NCBI GenBank assembly: GCA_015847255.1
Contig: JADLZK010007842.1
Coordinates: 145,570 to 209,569 of the forward strand
Source: Hyparrhenia diplandra
Taxonomy: Eukaryota; Streptophyta; Magnoliopsida; Poales; Poaceae
DNA: 64,000 nucleotides
Direction of reading: 5' to 3'
A program made the translations under genes and the position numbers. Of the stretch, positions 22,723 to 34,329 are shown in pieces (the stretch's first letter is position 1; every line of letters begins with the position of its first letter). The notes below the pieces were generated by a model. It was given only the letters and a program-made list of their open reading frames with translations, was not told where the DNA came from and did no database searches.

Positions 22723-24973
22723 GCTAACGATCGCATCCGATGGTTATCTACGCATGACGAACCTTAGGTTACGGGGTGTTTCGCTCAACCCGTGAAGTAG
22801 CCGCCGCGTATCTAATCGAACCTCCCAAACGTCGTGCAAAATCCCGAAAGGCCGTGATAGTCCACCGGCGCCCGTCGCCTCCTCTTCGTTCCCTCCCACC
22901 GCTGCAGAAACTCCCTCCCCTCCCCTCCCGCTGCAGAAACTCCCTCACCAGCCGCCTCCATTACGTTGTTTTGCGGACTCTCTTATCGAGCGGTTGCTTC
23001 CCTCGCGGATTCGAGGGTCACGGCAACAGCGGCGCCTGGCCCATTCCCCCACGGCAGCGGCAACTGGTAGATCAGTCCACCGTACGCCCCATGCCGGTAC
23101 CTCGTCCACGCTCTCCGAAGATCCTGATGTGGTGCTCCCTTCATTGCCAGTTCGTTGGTGCATGTAATCCAGGTAGTACATGCGTGTGCAGTTTAGAGAT
23201 CTCCCATAATTCCCATCGATCCATGCATGCCTCTGTCTGTCATCGATGAGTGAACAGGTGACCAGGTGAAGAATCTGATTTCTGTTCGTATATGCAACTG
23301 GATCAACAGAGTATACGTGATGCCTGCACCTGATCTGATTGGTCATGCTATTTTTTTTTCTACAGTCAGATGCCTATCCAACTCCTCTGTCTCATCTGAT
23401 TTGTGCAGAGTAATATTTAGTTGCACACAGACATCGATTATGAATTTATATTTTGCTGTGTCGATCTGCTTGGATTGGGTGGGTTATTTCTTCTTTTGAT
23501 TTGATTTGAGGGGGTTTGTTCGCATCACTGCTGCCACAAGAGGAGAGACCGAGTCCACCAGAGATGGAGATCTGCGATGGCACAAGAGAGGGAAGGGCAC
23601 AAGCTACTTACTTCTTTTAACCTTTGCCTCCGTGAAGTTCCAAAAACAATCATTGCTTAATCTTTTTGGTGTTTTAAATTACTTCCTTTTAACCTGGAGG
23701 AGGTGAGGGTGGTCTGAATTCTTCATTACCACTTGCTGTCAGTTCCTTTTTTATGGCCAGTATCCCAGCGTATTTGCTACCGGACCGTGCCACTACTAGC
23801 TGCTAATAGCAATAAAAAATGTAGTGAACAATGTACATACGGAGATTGCATGTTGCAAATAAGCCAGAAAGAAATTAAGTGTTGCAGTTCCTAAGACTGT
23901 AGGAGCATATTGCCATCTTAATATGTGTCTAAACATTTGACCTGTGTGCTTTGTTTTTGTTATGTTGCAAGCATTATTTATCTATGTGGCTTTAGTGAAA
24001 CAACCATTGTTTATCATTTATTCCAGGTGGGCTATGCTGATGGAATTGATGAGAAGAAAAGAAAGCTTAGTGAAATGGTGGACGCCCTAAATAAAAAGAA
24101 GCATGGCCTTGTGCAGCCATGCTGATGCTGAAGCAGGTATCTGTCTGTGCCATTATTTATGTTTCAGGTTAGTTGAAAACAAATGAAAAATTTCTTCATA
24201 TTTGTCATCTGAATAAGTACTAGGTAATGAAAGATAGTGCCCAATTTACCATTCTGTATTTAATTTGTCCATTTTATCATTGGCAATAGTAATTCAATTA
24301 GATAAATCTTTTATGAAATTTACTTGTCAATTTTGACCTGGATGGATTGCTCTATCATGAGAAGCTTTGTTTAACAGGAAAAATCTCTTCTCGCTGTCTC
24401 TGAACCTTAATTTCATTATTGTAATAGAAATGGGGAAGATCCTCGGTCAGGAAAAAAAAAAAACAGGAAAAACCTCATCACATTTTTGTTTTGGCAGAGA
24501 ATGTAGAGGTTGAATATGTTCTTCAACGTACATGGTTTGATTGATCACATTTAAGAGGTTGAAAATGTTCTTCAGTGGGAGCAACAAAGATATAGTAACC
24601 AACTTTCAGTTTGTCCTTGCGCATTGTTTCCTGCTAAGATTTCCCTTTCTATAAATTTGTTATTTTATTTGAGCAATGGATACCGATCTCACCATGTTGT
24701 GCTGTGTGTCACGACTGAATCATATACTTTTTATCATTGTATCATAAACGGTAACAACAATGTAATATCCTAAACGTGATCATTGAAATAGAATTTACAA
24801 CCACCTATGTCGTAATTGCCATATATAAGTGTATATATGTAAAGAATATTGTCACTTTGTTCATTGTATTTAATTAATTAGGTTCAGTTTGCAAAGTTGA
24901 CATTGTATAAATTGTCTATATGAGAAAATATTTTTTACAAGCACATGCGTGTCGCATGTGCATTTCTACTAGT
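22723..24973 (+). mobile_element. Helitron, unit 2 (5' end truncated)
   Basis: Starts with sequence related to unit 1 positions 19690-19830: both share ccttaggt, ggggtgtttcgct (acagggtgtttcgct in unit 1) and ctcccaaacgtcg in the same order. It lacks the TCTATACTAT terminus. The 3' end has a strong stem (gcacatgcg 24941-24949 with cgcatgtgc 24953-24961) and CTAG at 24969-24972, followed by T. It could be a separate truncated element, or the 3' two thirds of an element into which unit 1 inserted. Confidence 0.6.
24027..24122 (+). pseudogene. Possible captured exon inside Helitron unit 2
   Basis: A clean acceptor (tttattccag) precedes a frame encoding V-G-Y-A-D-G-I-D-E-K-K-R-K-L followed by a short amphipathic, Lys-rich stretch, ending at a stop near 24122. 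Its composition differs from the surrounding AT-rich sequence and resembles a host gene exon. Helitrons often carry such fragments. The parent gene was not recognised. Confidence 0.4.
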
Positions 24974-25900
24974 GTCCTATAGCGAGGCTAACATTCTTTT
25001 TCGTTTCAGTGGAGCATCTTGCCATTTGGAAATCCTATTTATATCAGGGCCTGCTTACTTACTCTCAATTATGAAAGGCTAAACTTAGTGCAGTACCAAC
25101 AACTAGCTAAACCTGTGAAAAACTTTATAACAAGGAAATGAATCTGGGTTCTGTTTTTATTCGTTGCAATTGTAAGGAATCTGTTAAACCTCCGAAATCT
25201 TGTTTGTAATACATGTGATGCCTTGCAGCACAATCTGCAATTAAAGACTTGTTAGATTTGTCTTATATCTGATGAAAAAAAGTTTAATAATTTTAGATTT
25301 TCTTTTTGAGCCTAAAAAGTATCAGGTTTTGTGGCATCTATTGGTTTTGGATAATCTCTTATCTAACTGTTACTGTGAGTTCTGTTCAATACTGGATCAT
25401 CTATAACAAAGTCTTTTTTTTTTTTTTTTGTTTCTTGGCAGGTTTCATACAGTTTATTGGCTAAAGTATCTCTTGTGACGCATTCAGTTATATCATGCTT
25501 GCTAGCTGTAGAGAAGAATTTGTGCGAAAGGTGCTGCACATTAGTATCTGATATCAGGTCATGAGAAGTTCAGACACGGGCAATTCAAGAAGGTGCCTTC
25601 GGTCCTGGCAAGCTGGGAATATCCCTTCCCCTGTATTCACCTGTCGCTGTTTTACTTCATTGGGTATGTACATTGCAACATGTTACGGACATAACTTTCA
25701 ACTCAATAGTTGCCTGAGGTTCAATTTTGCACCCACTTACTATATATCATTGCATTCAACTCTCACTGTGGCCAAACTCCAAGATATCATGGCCAGGACA
25801 TCCTGTGCATTCACTATTTAGGTAACACCATTTCATCTTTCATATCAAAGAAGGGCAAGATATCTGGACGGTCATCTGGTAGAAATGCATGTTAACTTTT
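24974..25900. other. Sequence between Helitron ends, gene fragment possible
   Basis: Mostly AT-rich with a T run at about 25412-25429. The 25560-25660 segment has more coding-like composition but no recognisable domain. It belongs either to Helitron unit 3 or to host sequence between elements. Confidence 0.35.
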
Positions 25901-28345
25901 TTTTTCCCAGTGCCATTCAGTGCTTTAATGTTTTCTGACGCTAGGTGCCTCAAAATCAAATCGGCCAGCGAGAGACAGGCAGGTCTACTACGTCGTCTCC
26001 GCGCCGCCGGACCGCCGAACATAACGTACAGGCCATCACCGGACGCTGTTGCCACCAGCAACAAGAGACAAACAGGTATGCCATTTGTGTTAATCTGTCT
26101 CATCTAGATTTCGAATTTTAGATCAGGTTGGAGTGGGGATAATTGAGTCAATTGTTGAATCTGTCAGCCGGGATAGCTATTCATCTTTATTTAGGTGTGG
26201 GTTTAGCCCCAATATAGAAAAAAGACTCGAGGAAGTCCGGTCAGATTTGGTAGGGGTTTAGCCCAATAGAGAATTAGATATATCTGGAAAGTTATGTATT
26301 AGATATTGGGAAGCATATCAAAGAAAGGAAGAGGGGTCCAGAGAAGTGAAAATACCTAAACAATTGTTTACTTTAACTCAATAACTGAAGTCAATACGTG
26401 CTGCAGCTCATTTGAATTTGACATCAACAGTAAGGAGCTACCAAATCTATGGTGAAAAGTCACAAATATCTTATCTCCGAAGTTAATAACTTTTTGAAAA
26501 ACATTATATAATTACAATGGTGGACATGTATTATATGCTTGCTAACTAGGGATTAATTTTTGGATCAGTTTCATCGTAATGGAACCTATGCAAAATAATG
26601 AAGGCCGTACACCATTTGGAGACTTGACAAACAACATCAATGGAGGTAATTAATTGCTTATCCATTTGGGCTTTCAATTGTATTATTTATGGTCAACAAT
26701 TAAATATCTATCCATCTGTTTTCAAAAAGTAACCCAGACAGCTTCATTAGATTCACAGGATCAAGTTGATGAACATGCCAAGCGTAAAAGGGAAAGAGAA
26801 AAAGCACGACGAGAAGCAATGACTCAAGAAGAAAGGGATGAAAGAAATAAAAGACAGAGAGAAAAATATCATCAGAGAAAGGCAGAAACTGAAGCAGCTG
26901 GGTTGAGAGGTCCATCGCAAACAAATTTTTATTTCTTTCATAGATCAATAATTTGTTCCCATATAGAGATATTATAATTAATTATTATCTATAAACAGGT
27001 GTTCACGTTGATTCGAACAATGAAAACACGGATGCTGTGAATCTAAAAAGTGAAAGGGAAAAGGCAAGATTGGCGGCAATGACTCGGGAAAAAAAGAAAT
27101 GAAAAAAAGAAAAAACGCCGTGAACAATATCATCTAAAAAAAGGAGGTACACTTAATTTTACTTTCGTGAAAAACCAGAAAATAGTGATGTACATATTGA
27201 AATTTATATACATTGAGCTAATCTTTTTTGGACAGTTATAGTCCATCAGTTCAGTCAAATTATATTTTTGGTGGCATATGAATGATGCCATCTACTTGCA
27301 AGCAATCGTTGGTCTCTTACTATTTTTGTGTAATTATGTTGTAGCAGTTGGACTTCAATCAACAACGGAAAACACGTGTGGCAATGAAGATGGTGACTGG
27401 CTACATCGAAACAACTCATGCGAACCCATGGAGATTGATAAAGACAATACAAGTACGATTTTGTTTTTTAGATGAAACTATTTTTTTTATTTTGTTTGTA
27501 TGACGCCGAAGCCAAAGTTAATTTCATGGGGTTATATATTCTTTATTTTGTTTGTATGACGACGGAGCCAAAGTTAATTTCAAGTTGAAATATATGTTTT
27601 TGTGATTCATCACCTTGTGTATTTTATTTGAGACTGCTCTTTTCTTTATTATAAAATAGGTGTTGTAAATGCATCCTGTTCTATCGAGAATATCACGTGT
27701 CCAAAGGAGCGTAAGCGTGAGCTAGATAGAGCACGAAGGGCCGCAATGTCTCCCGAGACAAGGGAACAAACGAATAAGAGGCAACGTGAGTTGCGGCGGC
27801 AAAAAATGGAAACAACAATGTTGCAAGAATGATAGAAATGACTAAAGAAGAGAAGAAGTTGAAACGAAAGGAGATCAACAAAAATTACAAGACGTCCGTG
27901 AGAAAACACCATGCCAACACCTTGCATCCGGACTCGATCGCCATGGAGAGCCCTCACCGCAACCCTAAACCTATTTTCCCTTCACCTCAAACGCCTAAAG
28001 CGGCTTCACTTGATATGGAGATACCGAATTTGGTGGCACGCCTTTGTTTACATCGCTACCGGGTTGTAGTTGAAGATCCGAAGTTGTGACCCCGAATTCG
28101 ATGCGGCACATACCATACATCGGCATCGAGTGACCGGGGAGAGAGAAATGCCCTTATGTCCCGTCGCAATAAGGCTTTTGAAGCAAAAGTTGGAGAAGGG
28201 AATACACAAGGTTAAATGATTTGTTCCCATATAGATTAAATGTTACTTTAATATCATTGTTTTTTATTGTATTGTTATCTTATCATGCGATACATGTTTT
28301 TATAAAAAAATAGTTATCCCGAAGAACGCACGGGCATTTAACTAG
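25901..28345 (+). mobile_element. Helitron, unit 3, with remnants of the Helitron-protein N-terminal region
   Basis: The 3' end reads cgggcattta-actag-t with CTAG at 28342-28345, the usual rice Helitron terminus; the preceding stem (cccg...cggg, 28317-28334) is weak. Three exon-like blocks at 26753-26910, 27000-27145 and 27661-27831 encode repeats of a basic motif of the type R-A-R-R-A-A-M-(S/T)-x-E-x-x-E-x-x-x-K-R-x-R. This occurs N-terminal to the Rep-helicase in plant Helitron proteins. A fourth block to 28089 carries another copy and a degraded continuation. Stops and frameshifts occur in blocks 2 and 4. No Rep HUH or helicase motifs are present, so this is a deleted, non-autonomous derivative. 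The left end is not defined. Confidence 0.6.
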
Positions 28346-28559
28346 TAAATATATAATTTTTATAGTCTCAAAAAATATTTTTTTATGTGTTAACCCACTA
28401 GGACCACCTCAACTTCTTATAGGCTCCGAGCATTCTGTCTTTGAAATATTTTACCTATTATTTTTTAATTCTGGAAAAATAATGGTCTAAAAGTGATTCT
28501 AACTTCATGTTATTATTTTATTTCAGGAAAATGAAATGAATAAGGCTTTTTAAGGGTCC

Positions 28560-28958
28560 TCTCCTCGCATGGTCCCAAAGCCGCGCTCCGAAGATGACAA
28601 ACTTTCCCGGTTTCCCATCCCCCAACAGTGCCGTCTCCCTGGTCTTCGCCTTGGAGCGCTCCGCCTCTGCCATCTCCGCGCTCCCAGCCCCCACTTCGCC
28701 TCTTCGAGCTCCACTCCGTGAGCCACACTGCTCGATCTCTCCCACCATTGATCCCGCCATCCCCATTCTAGATTCCAGCTTCTCTCCGTCTCGGTCTAGA
28801 TCTAGGCGGTGGACACTGCACGAATGCAGTCTGCTCTGATGTGAGCTTCTCCCCGTCTCCGTCTAGATCCAGGCGGTGCATGCAGTCTGCTGTGTGATGT
28901 GAAGGGGATCCTATCCACCAACTTCCAACTGAGGAACATCATCTGCTTCCGAGTTCCG
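28560..28958 (+). promoter_or_regulatory. 5' flank and leader of tandem gene copy 1
   Basis: GC-rich leader homologous to 34075-34329 upstream of copy 2. Within it, about 60 bp (from cttctc-cgtct to gcatgcagtctgctctgatg) is repeated in tandem at about 28780-28850 and 28845-28905; copy 2 has a single version. Several upstream ATGs occur. The shared in-frame ATG of both copies is taken as the start. Confidence 0.5.
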
Positions 28959-31681
28959 ATGTCGGAATGGGCAGAATCCAGCGTTTCGGAGGTCGGATGC
29001 CGCACACTGGTGGAGCTTGGGTACATGCCGGAGAAGCGATTGATTCAATGGCGCCCGGCGTTCGGCGAAGCGGTCCCGAGGCCGCGCACCGGTGAGACCG
29101 TGGTGTTCGCCGACTTCTTCGAGCGCGGCTTCTCGGTGCCCACGCACCCCTTCTACCGCCGTCTCCTCCGTTACTACGGCCTGCAGCTTCACCACCTCAA
29201 CCCTAACGGTATACTCCACATCTCAATGTTCATCACTCTCTGCGAGGCGTATCTGGGAATCGAGCCGCACTTTGGATTGTGGAAATGGCTGTATTATGTG
29301 AGGCTAATAGGCAAGCGAGATCCCAACAATGGCAACAGCACCTGTGCCTATGCTATTGGAGGAGCCAGCATCCAGGTCCGTCCCAAGACACAGTACGTCT
29401 CCATTCTGCTGCCGACATCCAACCGAGGATGGCAGTCGAGGTGGTTTTACTGCCGGAATGAGAAGCCGGCGCTGCCTGAATTCGTTGCTGGACATTGCCC
29501 TGTTAGGCTGCCGTCATGGAGTACTCCCCCCACTGCAGATGAGATGGCCGAGGTGGAGAAGATCATCCCCCCCACCTCAATGGCTTGCTCCAAGATGGGC
29601 TCGATGGGGTCCTTTTGATCGCTACCTTCTTGTCTCGTCGGATCCAACCCATCAAGAAGAGGTGCCATCGGATGTCTGAATTCACCGGTTACTCTGACCC
29701 GACACGAGAGAGGATGACCATGCTGACTTTAGAGGAGATTCTTTCCCGGGTGGACAAGCTCGTGTCAACTGATGCTAACATTTGCACTGATGGCAAGCCA
29801 CTTCCGTGTCATCACAAACGACCTCCAAAAAATGTAAGTGTCCCTTTTCTCTTGAGTTTTTCTATAAATCCGTTGAATTGAATCATTAATTGTAATTGAT
29901 TAATGCTCGTGTTACAGAACCTGAGCAAGTATCTTTCGGTCACTCTGGAGGAAGATGAGGAGGGAGTAGACATGCCACAGGCAACAGACGTCGTGACCAT
30001 AGCCAGCTATCCCCTTTGAAGAATCCGAGGACAATTGGTGCCGATTCCTACGGGAGTCGGTCCAACACAAGGACCAGGAAGTTGTGGCCCGCTCCTGCAG
30101 TGAGCTGGCACAACAGAGAGAGTCCCGACAATAGTGTGCCAATTGCCCAGCTGCCGCCTGATGATGAAGACACGGAGAGCATGTCCCATTCGAAGAAGAG
30201 AAAGTCTGATGAGGCCCTTGCCTGCTCCACCCCAGACCCGCAAGATCTGTCATCTCTCGTTAGGATGGTGATTTGTAAGAGGAAGTAAGTGCCAAGTCGT
30301 CTTCCATTCTCCTTAGTTTACACCTTGCTGTTTGAATGCTTAAATCCTATCTCGTGCTGCAGGATATTGTCCAAGGATGTTATGTTACCCTGTCTGTTGC
30401 CGCACTCCAGTGCCTCACCATTCAAGGAAGTAAGCGGCTCTGCCTGCAGGCAGACATCAGAGCTGACTGTCCCACACCGTGAGGAGATGCCAAACGTTGA
30501 GTCCGCGCCCCTGTCTCCTCCACATGCAGCCTCTCCGTCTCCGACACCTCAATCGGAGCCACGTCCACTCCAGTCACCGCCAGCACATCAATCTCCTCCT
30601 ACTACTACAACACTGTCCACCTTGACTGTTCCTGAGTCAATTGAGATGACACATGTTCCTTGCCGGCCTCTGCCATGTGACAACTTGGGGTCCAGTCAAC
30701 AGTCTGTTGGGTTTGCTACAGACTCTGTTGAAGTGGAGGGAGAGGTACACGGGAAGAAGGCCGAGGGGGAGCAAGGGATGCTCTCTGTCCAGATGAAGGA
30801 CATGGAGAGCAACCTGTTATGGGAGATTGATAATGAGATGGAGCGCCGAGGTTGATTGGGAGAAGGTCAAGGAGGCTGCGACATCCTTTGAGACTAGACT
30901 TTCTGAAATCACTCTAAAGTTCAAACGTGCCTCCGAGCTGATAGTTAAATTAAAGCAAGAGAACAAGGATCTAGAAGTTAAATTAAAGCAAGAGAACAAG
31001 GATCTAGAGGTTAAATTAAAGCAGGAGAACAAGGATCTGGAGGTTAAATTGAAGCAGGAGAACAAGGATCTGGAGGTTAAACTGAAGCAGGAGAACAAGG
31101 ATCTGGAGGTTAAATTGAAGCAGGAGAACAAGGATCTGGAAGTTAAACTGAAGCAGGAGAACAAGGATCTGGAGGTTAAATTGAAGCAGGAGAACAAGGA
31201 GCTGGAAGTTAAATTGAAGCAGGAGAACGAGGTTGCTCGAGGTAAATTAAAATTCTTCTGATCTCCGGAATTGTTTTAAATCCCGTTATGTTATTATGGG
31301 TTGTAATCTGGTTTGGATTCTTGTAGCTTTTGAGAAGAAGGCCAGCGATCTGTCTAAGGAGCTAGACATTGTGCGTGCGGATCGTGATTCCCTCAGCCGG
31401 AGGTTCCAGGATGCCAAGAAGAAAGTTGCTGGTGAGCCCATGACTTTCTTAGCACTTGTATATTACTTTATTTATCATCTTGATCGATCTATCACATGCT
31501 ATTTGTGTGATTACAGACTTGTGTGATCTTCAATGCTCCCTGCGACGAGTTCTTGATTGATAATTCGACTGACGGTGTTGAGGTTGTTGCCAAGCAACTG
31601 AGTAACTTCCAGACTGAGCTGACAGATGAAGCAGTAGCAGCAGCTAATGTTGGGGGCATTGCCACATCGGCATGCAGTTAG
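28959..31681 (+). pseudogene. Transposase_28-like coiled-coil gene, tandem copy 1, frameshifted
   Basis: Predicted exons are 28959-29833, 29918-30284, 30363-31241, 31327-31431 and about 31517-31681. The N-terminal 200 residues match the plant domain known as 'putative gypsy type transposon' (Transposase_28), with P-T-H-P-F...R-Y-Y-G-L-Q-L-H-H-L-x-P-N-G-I-L-H-I and E-P-H-F-G-L-W-K. Despite the name these are host-encoded plant genes of unknown function. A Pro/Ser-rich linker and a C-terminal coiled coil follow. Compared with copy 2, the frame is broken at about 29572 (2 extra C), about 30008 (1 base lost), about 30832 (shift) and about 31553 (1 extra G). The coil contains nine tandem 33-bp units (30944-31240). 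Probably a pseudogene, although sequence errors could account for some breaks. Confidence 0.7.
30944..31240 (+). repeat. Coding minisatellite, 9 x 33 bp (hendecad coiled coil)
   Basis: Exactly 297 bp in nine units of 33 bp, each encoding an 11-residue unit of the form V-K-L-K-Q-E-N-K-D-L-E. Seven units carry Lys-Asp, one Lys-Glu, and the last is divergent. Units differ by a few silent changes (caa/cag, ata/ctg), so the array grew in steps. Copy 2 has only about two units. Confidence 0.95.
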
Positions 31682-31867
31682 CGCTTGCAACAAGAGGTTG
31701 ACGACCTTATTGTGCAGTTGCAGGCAAGGCCGGTAGGTAGAACTTATGCGGAAACTAGGCAGAACTTTTGGAAAGTAGTCTGTATTATCTAATGGTGGCC
31801 AATGCATCTGTAATATATACTCTGTTGAAGTACTCAGGAGATAGAGTAAGCTAATTATGTATATATT

Positions 31868-32037
31868 TAGGGCCTTTTTTGGATCCATTAGCTGCTAGTT
31901 CATGACTAATATTAGCTAGCAAACATTAGTTGGGTTGGCCCAGCTGTTAAGATACTAGCTAGCAATTAGGTAGACTATTAGCTGGATCTTTTTTATCCTA
32001 AAGAGCTATAGCTCTATGAATGCAAACAGGCCTCTTC
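31868..32037. mobile_element. MITE-like insertion downstream of copy 1
   Basis: Begins ggccttttttggat and ends with gcaaacaggcc, an imperfect inverted repeat, and contains many short GCTAGC/TAGCTA palindromic words. The same element follows copy 2 at 37290-37507, so it was present before the tandem duplication. The target duplication could not be defined. Confidence 0.6.
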
Positions 32038-32624
32038 ATGTTTCAGTTGATTGAACTTCAGCTTTTTTTTTTTTTTCTATATTTTTCTGGGCTTTGTGCT
32101 AAAATTTTTTATGGACTTTGTGCCTAAAACTTAAAACTTAAAAGTTTAAATATTTGTATTAATATTTACAATATATAATACGTATCACTAGATTATTCAA
32201 AAAAAATGTTTTTTATAGTAAATTTATCTAAAGATACAAATGTTGGTACTTTTTATAAATCTCATTAAACCTTAAGTTATTTGACTCTAGTAAATGAGAG
32301 AGATATTTTTTAGACTGTAGTCATGAGTCAATGGAAATGAGCAGCTGCAGACTGTAGTGATAGAATAGTCATAGTAGAGTATATATAAGATCTATTGTGT
32401 TGCAAATTTTTGTGGAAGAAGAAAAGGAAATTAGAAATCAACAAATAAATAGTCACGGAGGCAAACTGTGCATGTCTGATCCATAAATTTTTGTTTAACC
32501 TCAAATTTTGCATGCGGTAAATCCATCAATCATATTTTTCTGTTGACTTTTTGTGTTCGCTCACTGAGACAAGCTAAACTTGTATGTTCCCAACATAATG
32601 TCTTTCGAATATTTAAATTTATAC
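32038..32624. other. AT-rich intergenic stretch
   Basis: Only homopolymer runs and short AT-rich words; nothing recognised. Confidence 0.5.
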
Positions 32625-33270
32625 TTTCTTCATATTCCAAAAATCGTGAAGAGTGAAAACATAAATTTGACCATAGAGAGAATTGTAAATATTTATACCA
32701 AATCAAATAGATATATTATGAAAATATAATTAACGAAGAATCTAATTATAACCAGAAAAAATAGCGCGTTATAGTGGCTATACCCAGATATTATGAACCG
32801 GCGTGACACAATTGCTCATTTTTGTGCTAAAGCGACGTTATTGTCGCTATGGCGCTAACCTAACGCTATTGTTGGCAAATCGAACAAACAACGGCCCAGT
32901 GATTTCCCCCAAAAACATCCTGGCCCAGCCCAATTAGGCTTGTGAACTATATGTCGCATGATTAGATTATGTTTTCTGGATTGGGTAATTGAGGACGAGG
33001 ATTGATTTATTTTTATGTTTTCTGGATTCCAAACAAATAGCGCGCTATAACGTGAACAGTCAGCTGACACTACTACGTTCAGCTACGGTTATAGCACCAA
33101 TAGTGTCCAGTAGAGAAAACACGATTTATGATAGCATGTGATTTTTCTCGTGGAATTATACTTAGTTGACATCATAAATGTTATTATGCTATTATATAAA
33201 CTTGGTCCAACTTAAGATGACTGAACTCTCTAAAATTCATGGAATGACTTATTGGGACGGACGGAGGGGT
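32625..33270. mobile_element. Stowaway-like MITE interrupted by another insertion
   Basis: The left part (from 32625, ctttcttcatattccaa, to about 32748) and right part (about 33170-33268, ending gggacggacggagggg-ta) are the two halves of a Stowaway/Mariner-type MITE. They share its usual internal words (gaatctaat, catcataaatgttattat, acttggtcc-aact, ggaatgactta). Between them about 400 bp with tagcgcg words at both sides (32762 agcgcgttatag; 33040 agcgcgctataac) form an unrelated insertion. Confidence 0.55.
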
Positions 33271-33692
33271 ATTTTCCAATTCACTCTTGAAATATAAAGG
33301 ATCTAATAGATAAATTTTATTATACTTTTCACCCAAAAAATCATTCTAACATTTTTATAAAAATCAAATTAAAAAGCCTCGCACATGTTCAACTTCCAAC
33401 CCGTGTTCCATAATAAATGTATAGTATCTCACACTTCAAGGAATTATCCAATCTCAAATTTAACTACATTGAAAAAATAGTATTAATTTTTATATATGTA
33501 AATAGGTTTATACTACACAAATATATGATGTGATTAATCAGATAGTTTCTACTTGGTATGATACTTCGTAGGGATTCTTGTTTGACTAGATTTATGCAAA
33601 AACACTAGCAACATTTGTATCTCTGAATAAGTTTATTATGAAATATATTAAACAATTTATTTAATAATATTAATTATGTATTATAAATATTA

Positions 33693-33932
33693 CTCCCTTC
33701 ATCCTAAATTATAAGTCGTTTGACTTTTTTGACAACAAATTTGACTACTGTCTTATTCAAAAATTTATGCAAAATATCACTTCTTTTTTGCTGTGGCTTT
33801 CTTTATTAATAAAAAAATCTTAAATAATGACTTAAATTTGACTATATTTGCGCAAATTTTTTGAATAAGACGAATGGTCAAACTTGGAGCTAAAAAAAAA
33901 GTCAAACGGCTTATAATTTAGGATGGATGGAG
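33693..33932. mobile_element. Stowaway-type MITE (240 bp)
   Basis: Flanked by TA at 33691-33692 and 33933-33934. The ends CTCCCTTCATCCTAAATTAT and the complement of ATAATTTAGGATGGATGGAG form a long imperfect inverted repeat, extending into gtcgtttgacttttt/aaaaagtcaaacg. This is the common grass Stowaway (Tc1/Mariner) type. Confidence 0.9.
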
Positions 33933-34329
33933 TAATATTTTCTTATATATGTTTATTAAAAATTAAAAATATTTGACTTTTCTTGGAAATGAGTAGTATT
34001 TTTTTAAAAGAAATGTATTAAGACGACAAAATATACGGCCTCATCACTTGTGATTTACCCCCAACCCTTCCGTCTTCTTCGTGGCGCTCGCGCTGCCTTC
34101 GCCTCGGAGCGCTCCGCCTCCGTCATCTCCGCGCTCCGAGCCCACTTCGAGCTCAACTCCGTGAGCCACATTGCTCGATCTCTCCTATCTTTGAGCCCGT
34201 CACCCCGACTCTAGCTCACTAGCTCATCCGTCTCCGTCCAGATCTAGGGTGGATGCAGTCTGCTGTGATGTGAAGGGAGGAACCTATCGACGAAGCTCGA
34301 TCATTTGCTTCCGAGTGCTTCGAGTTCCG

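Noticed and set aside
30817..31197. Minus-strand repetitive protein of Phe/Ser/Leu repeats
   Set aside because: Antisense translation of the 33-bp coiled-coil repeat.
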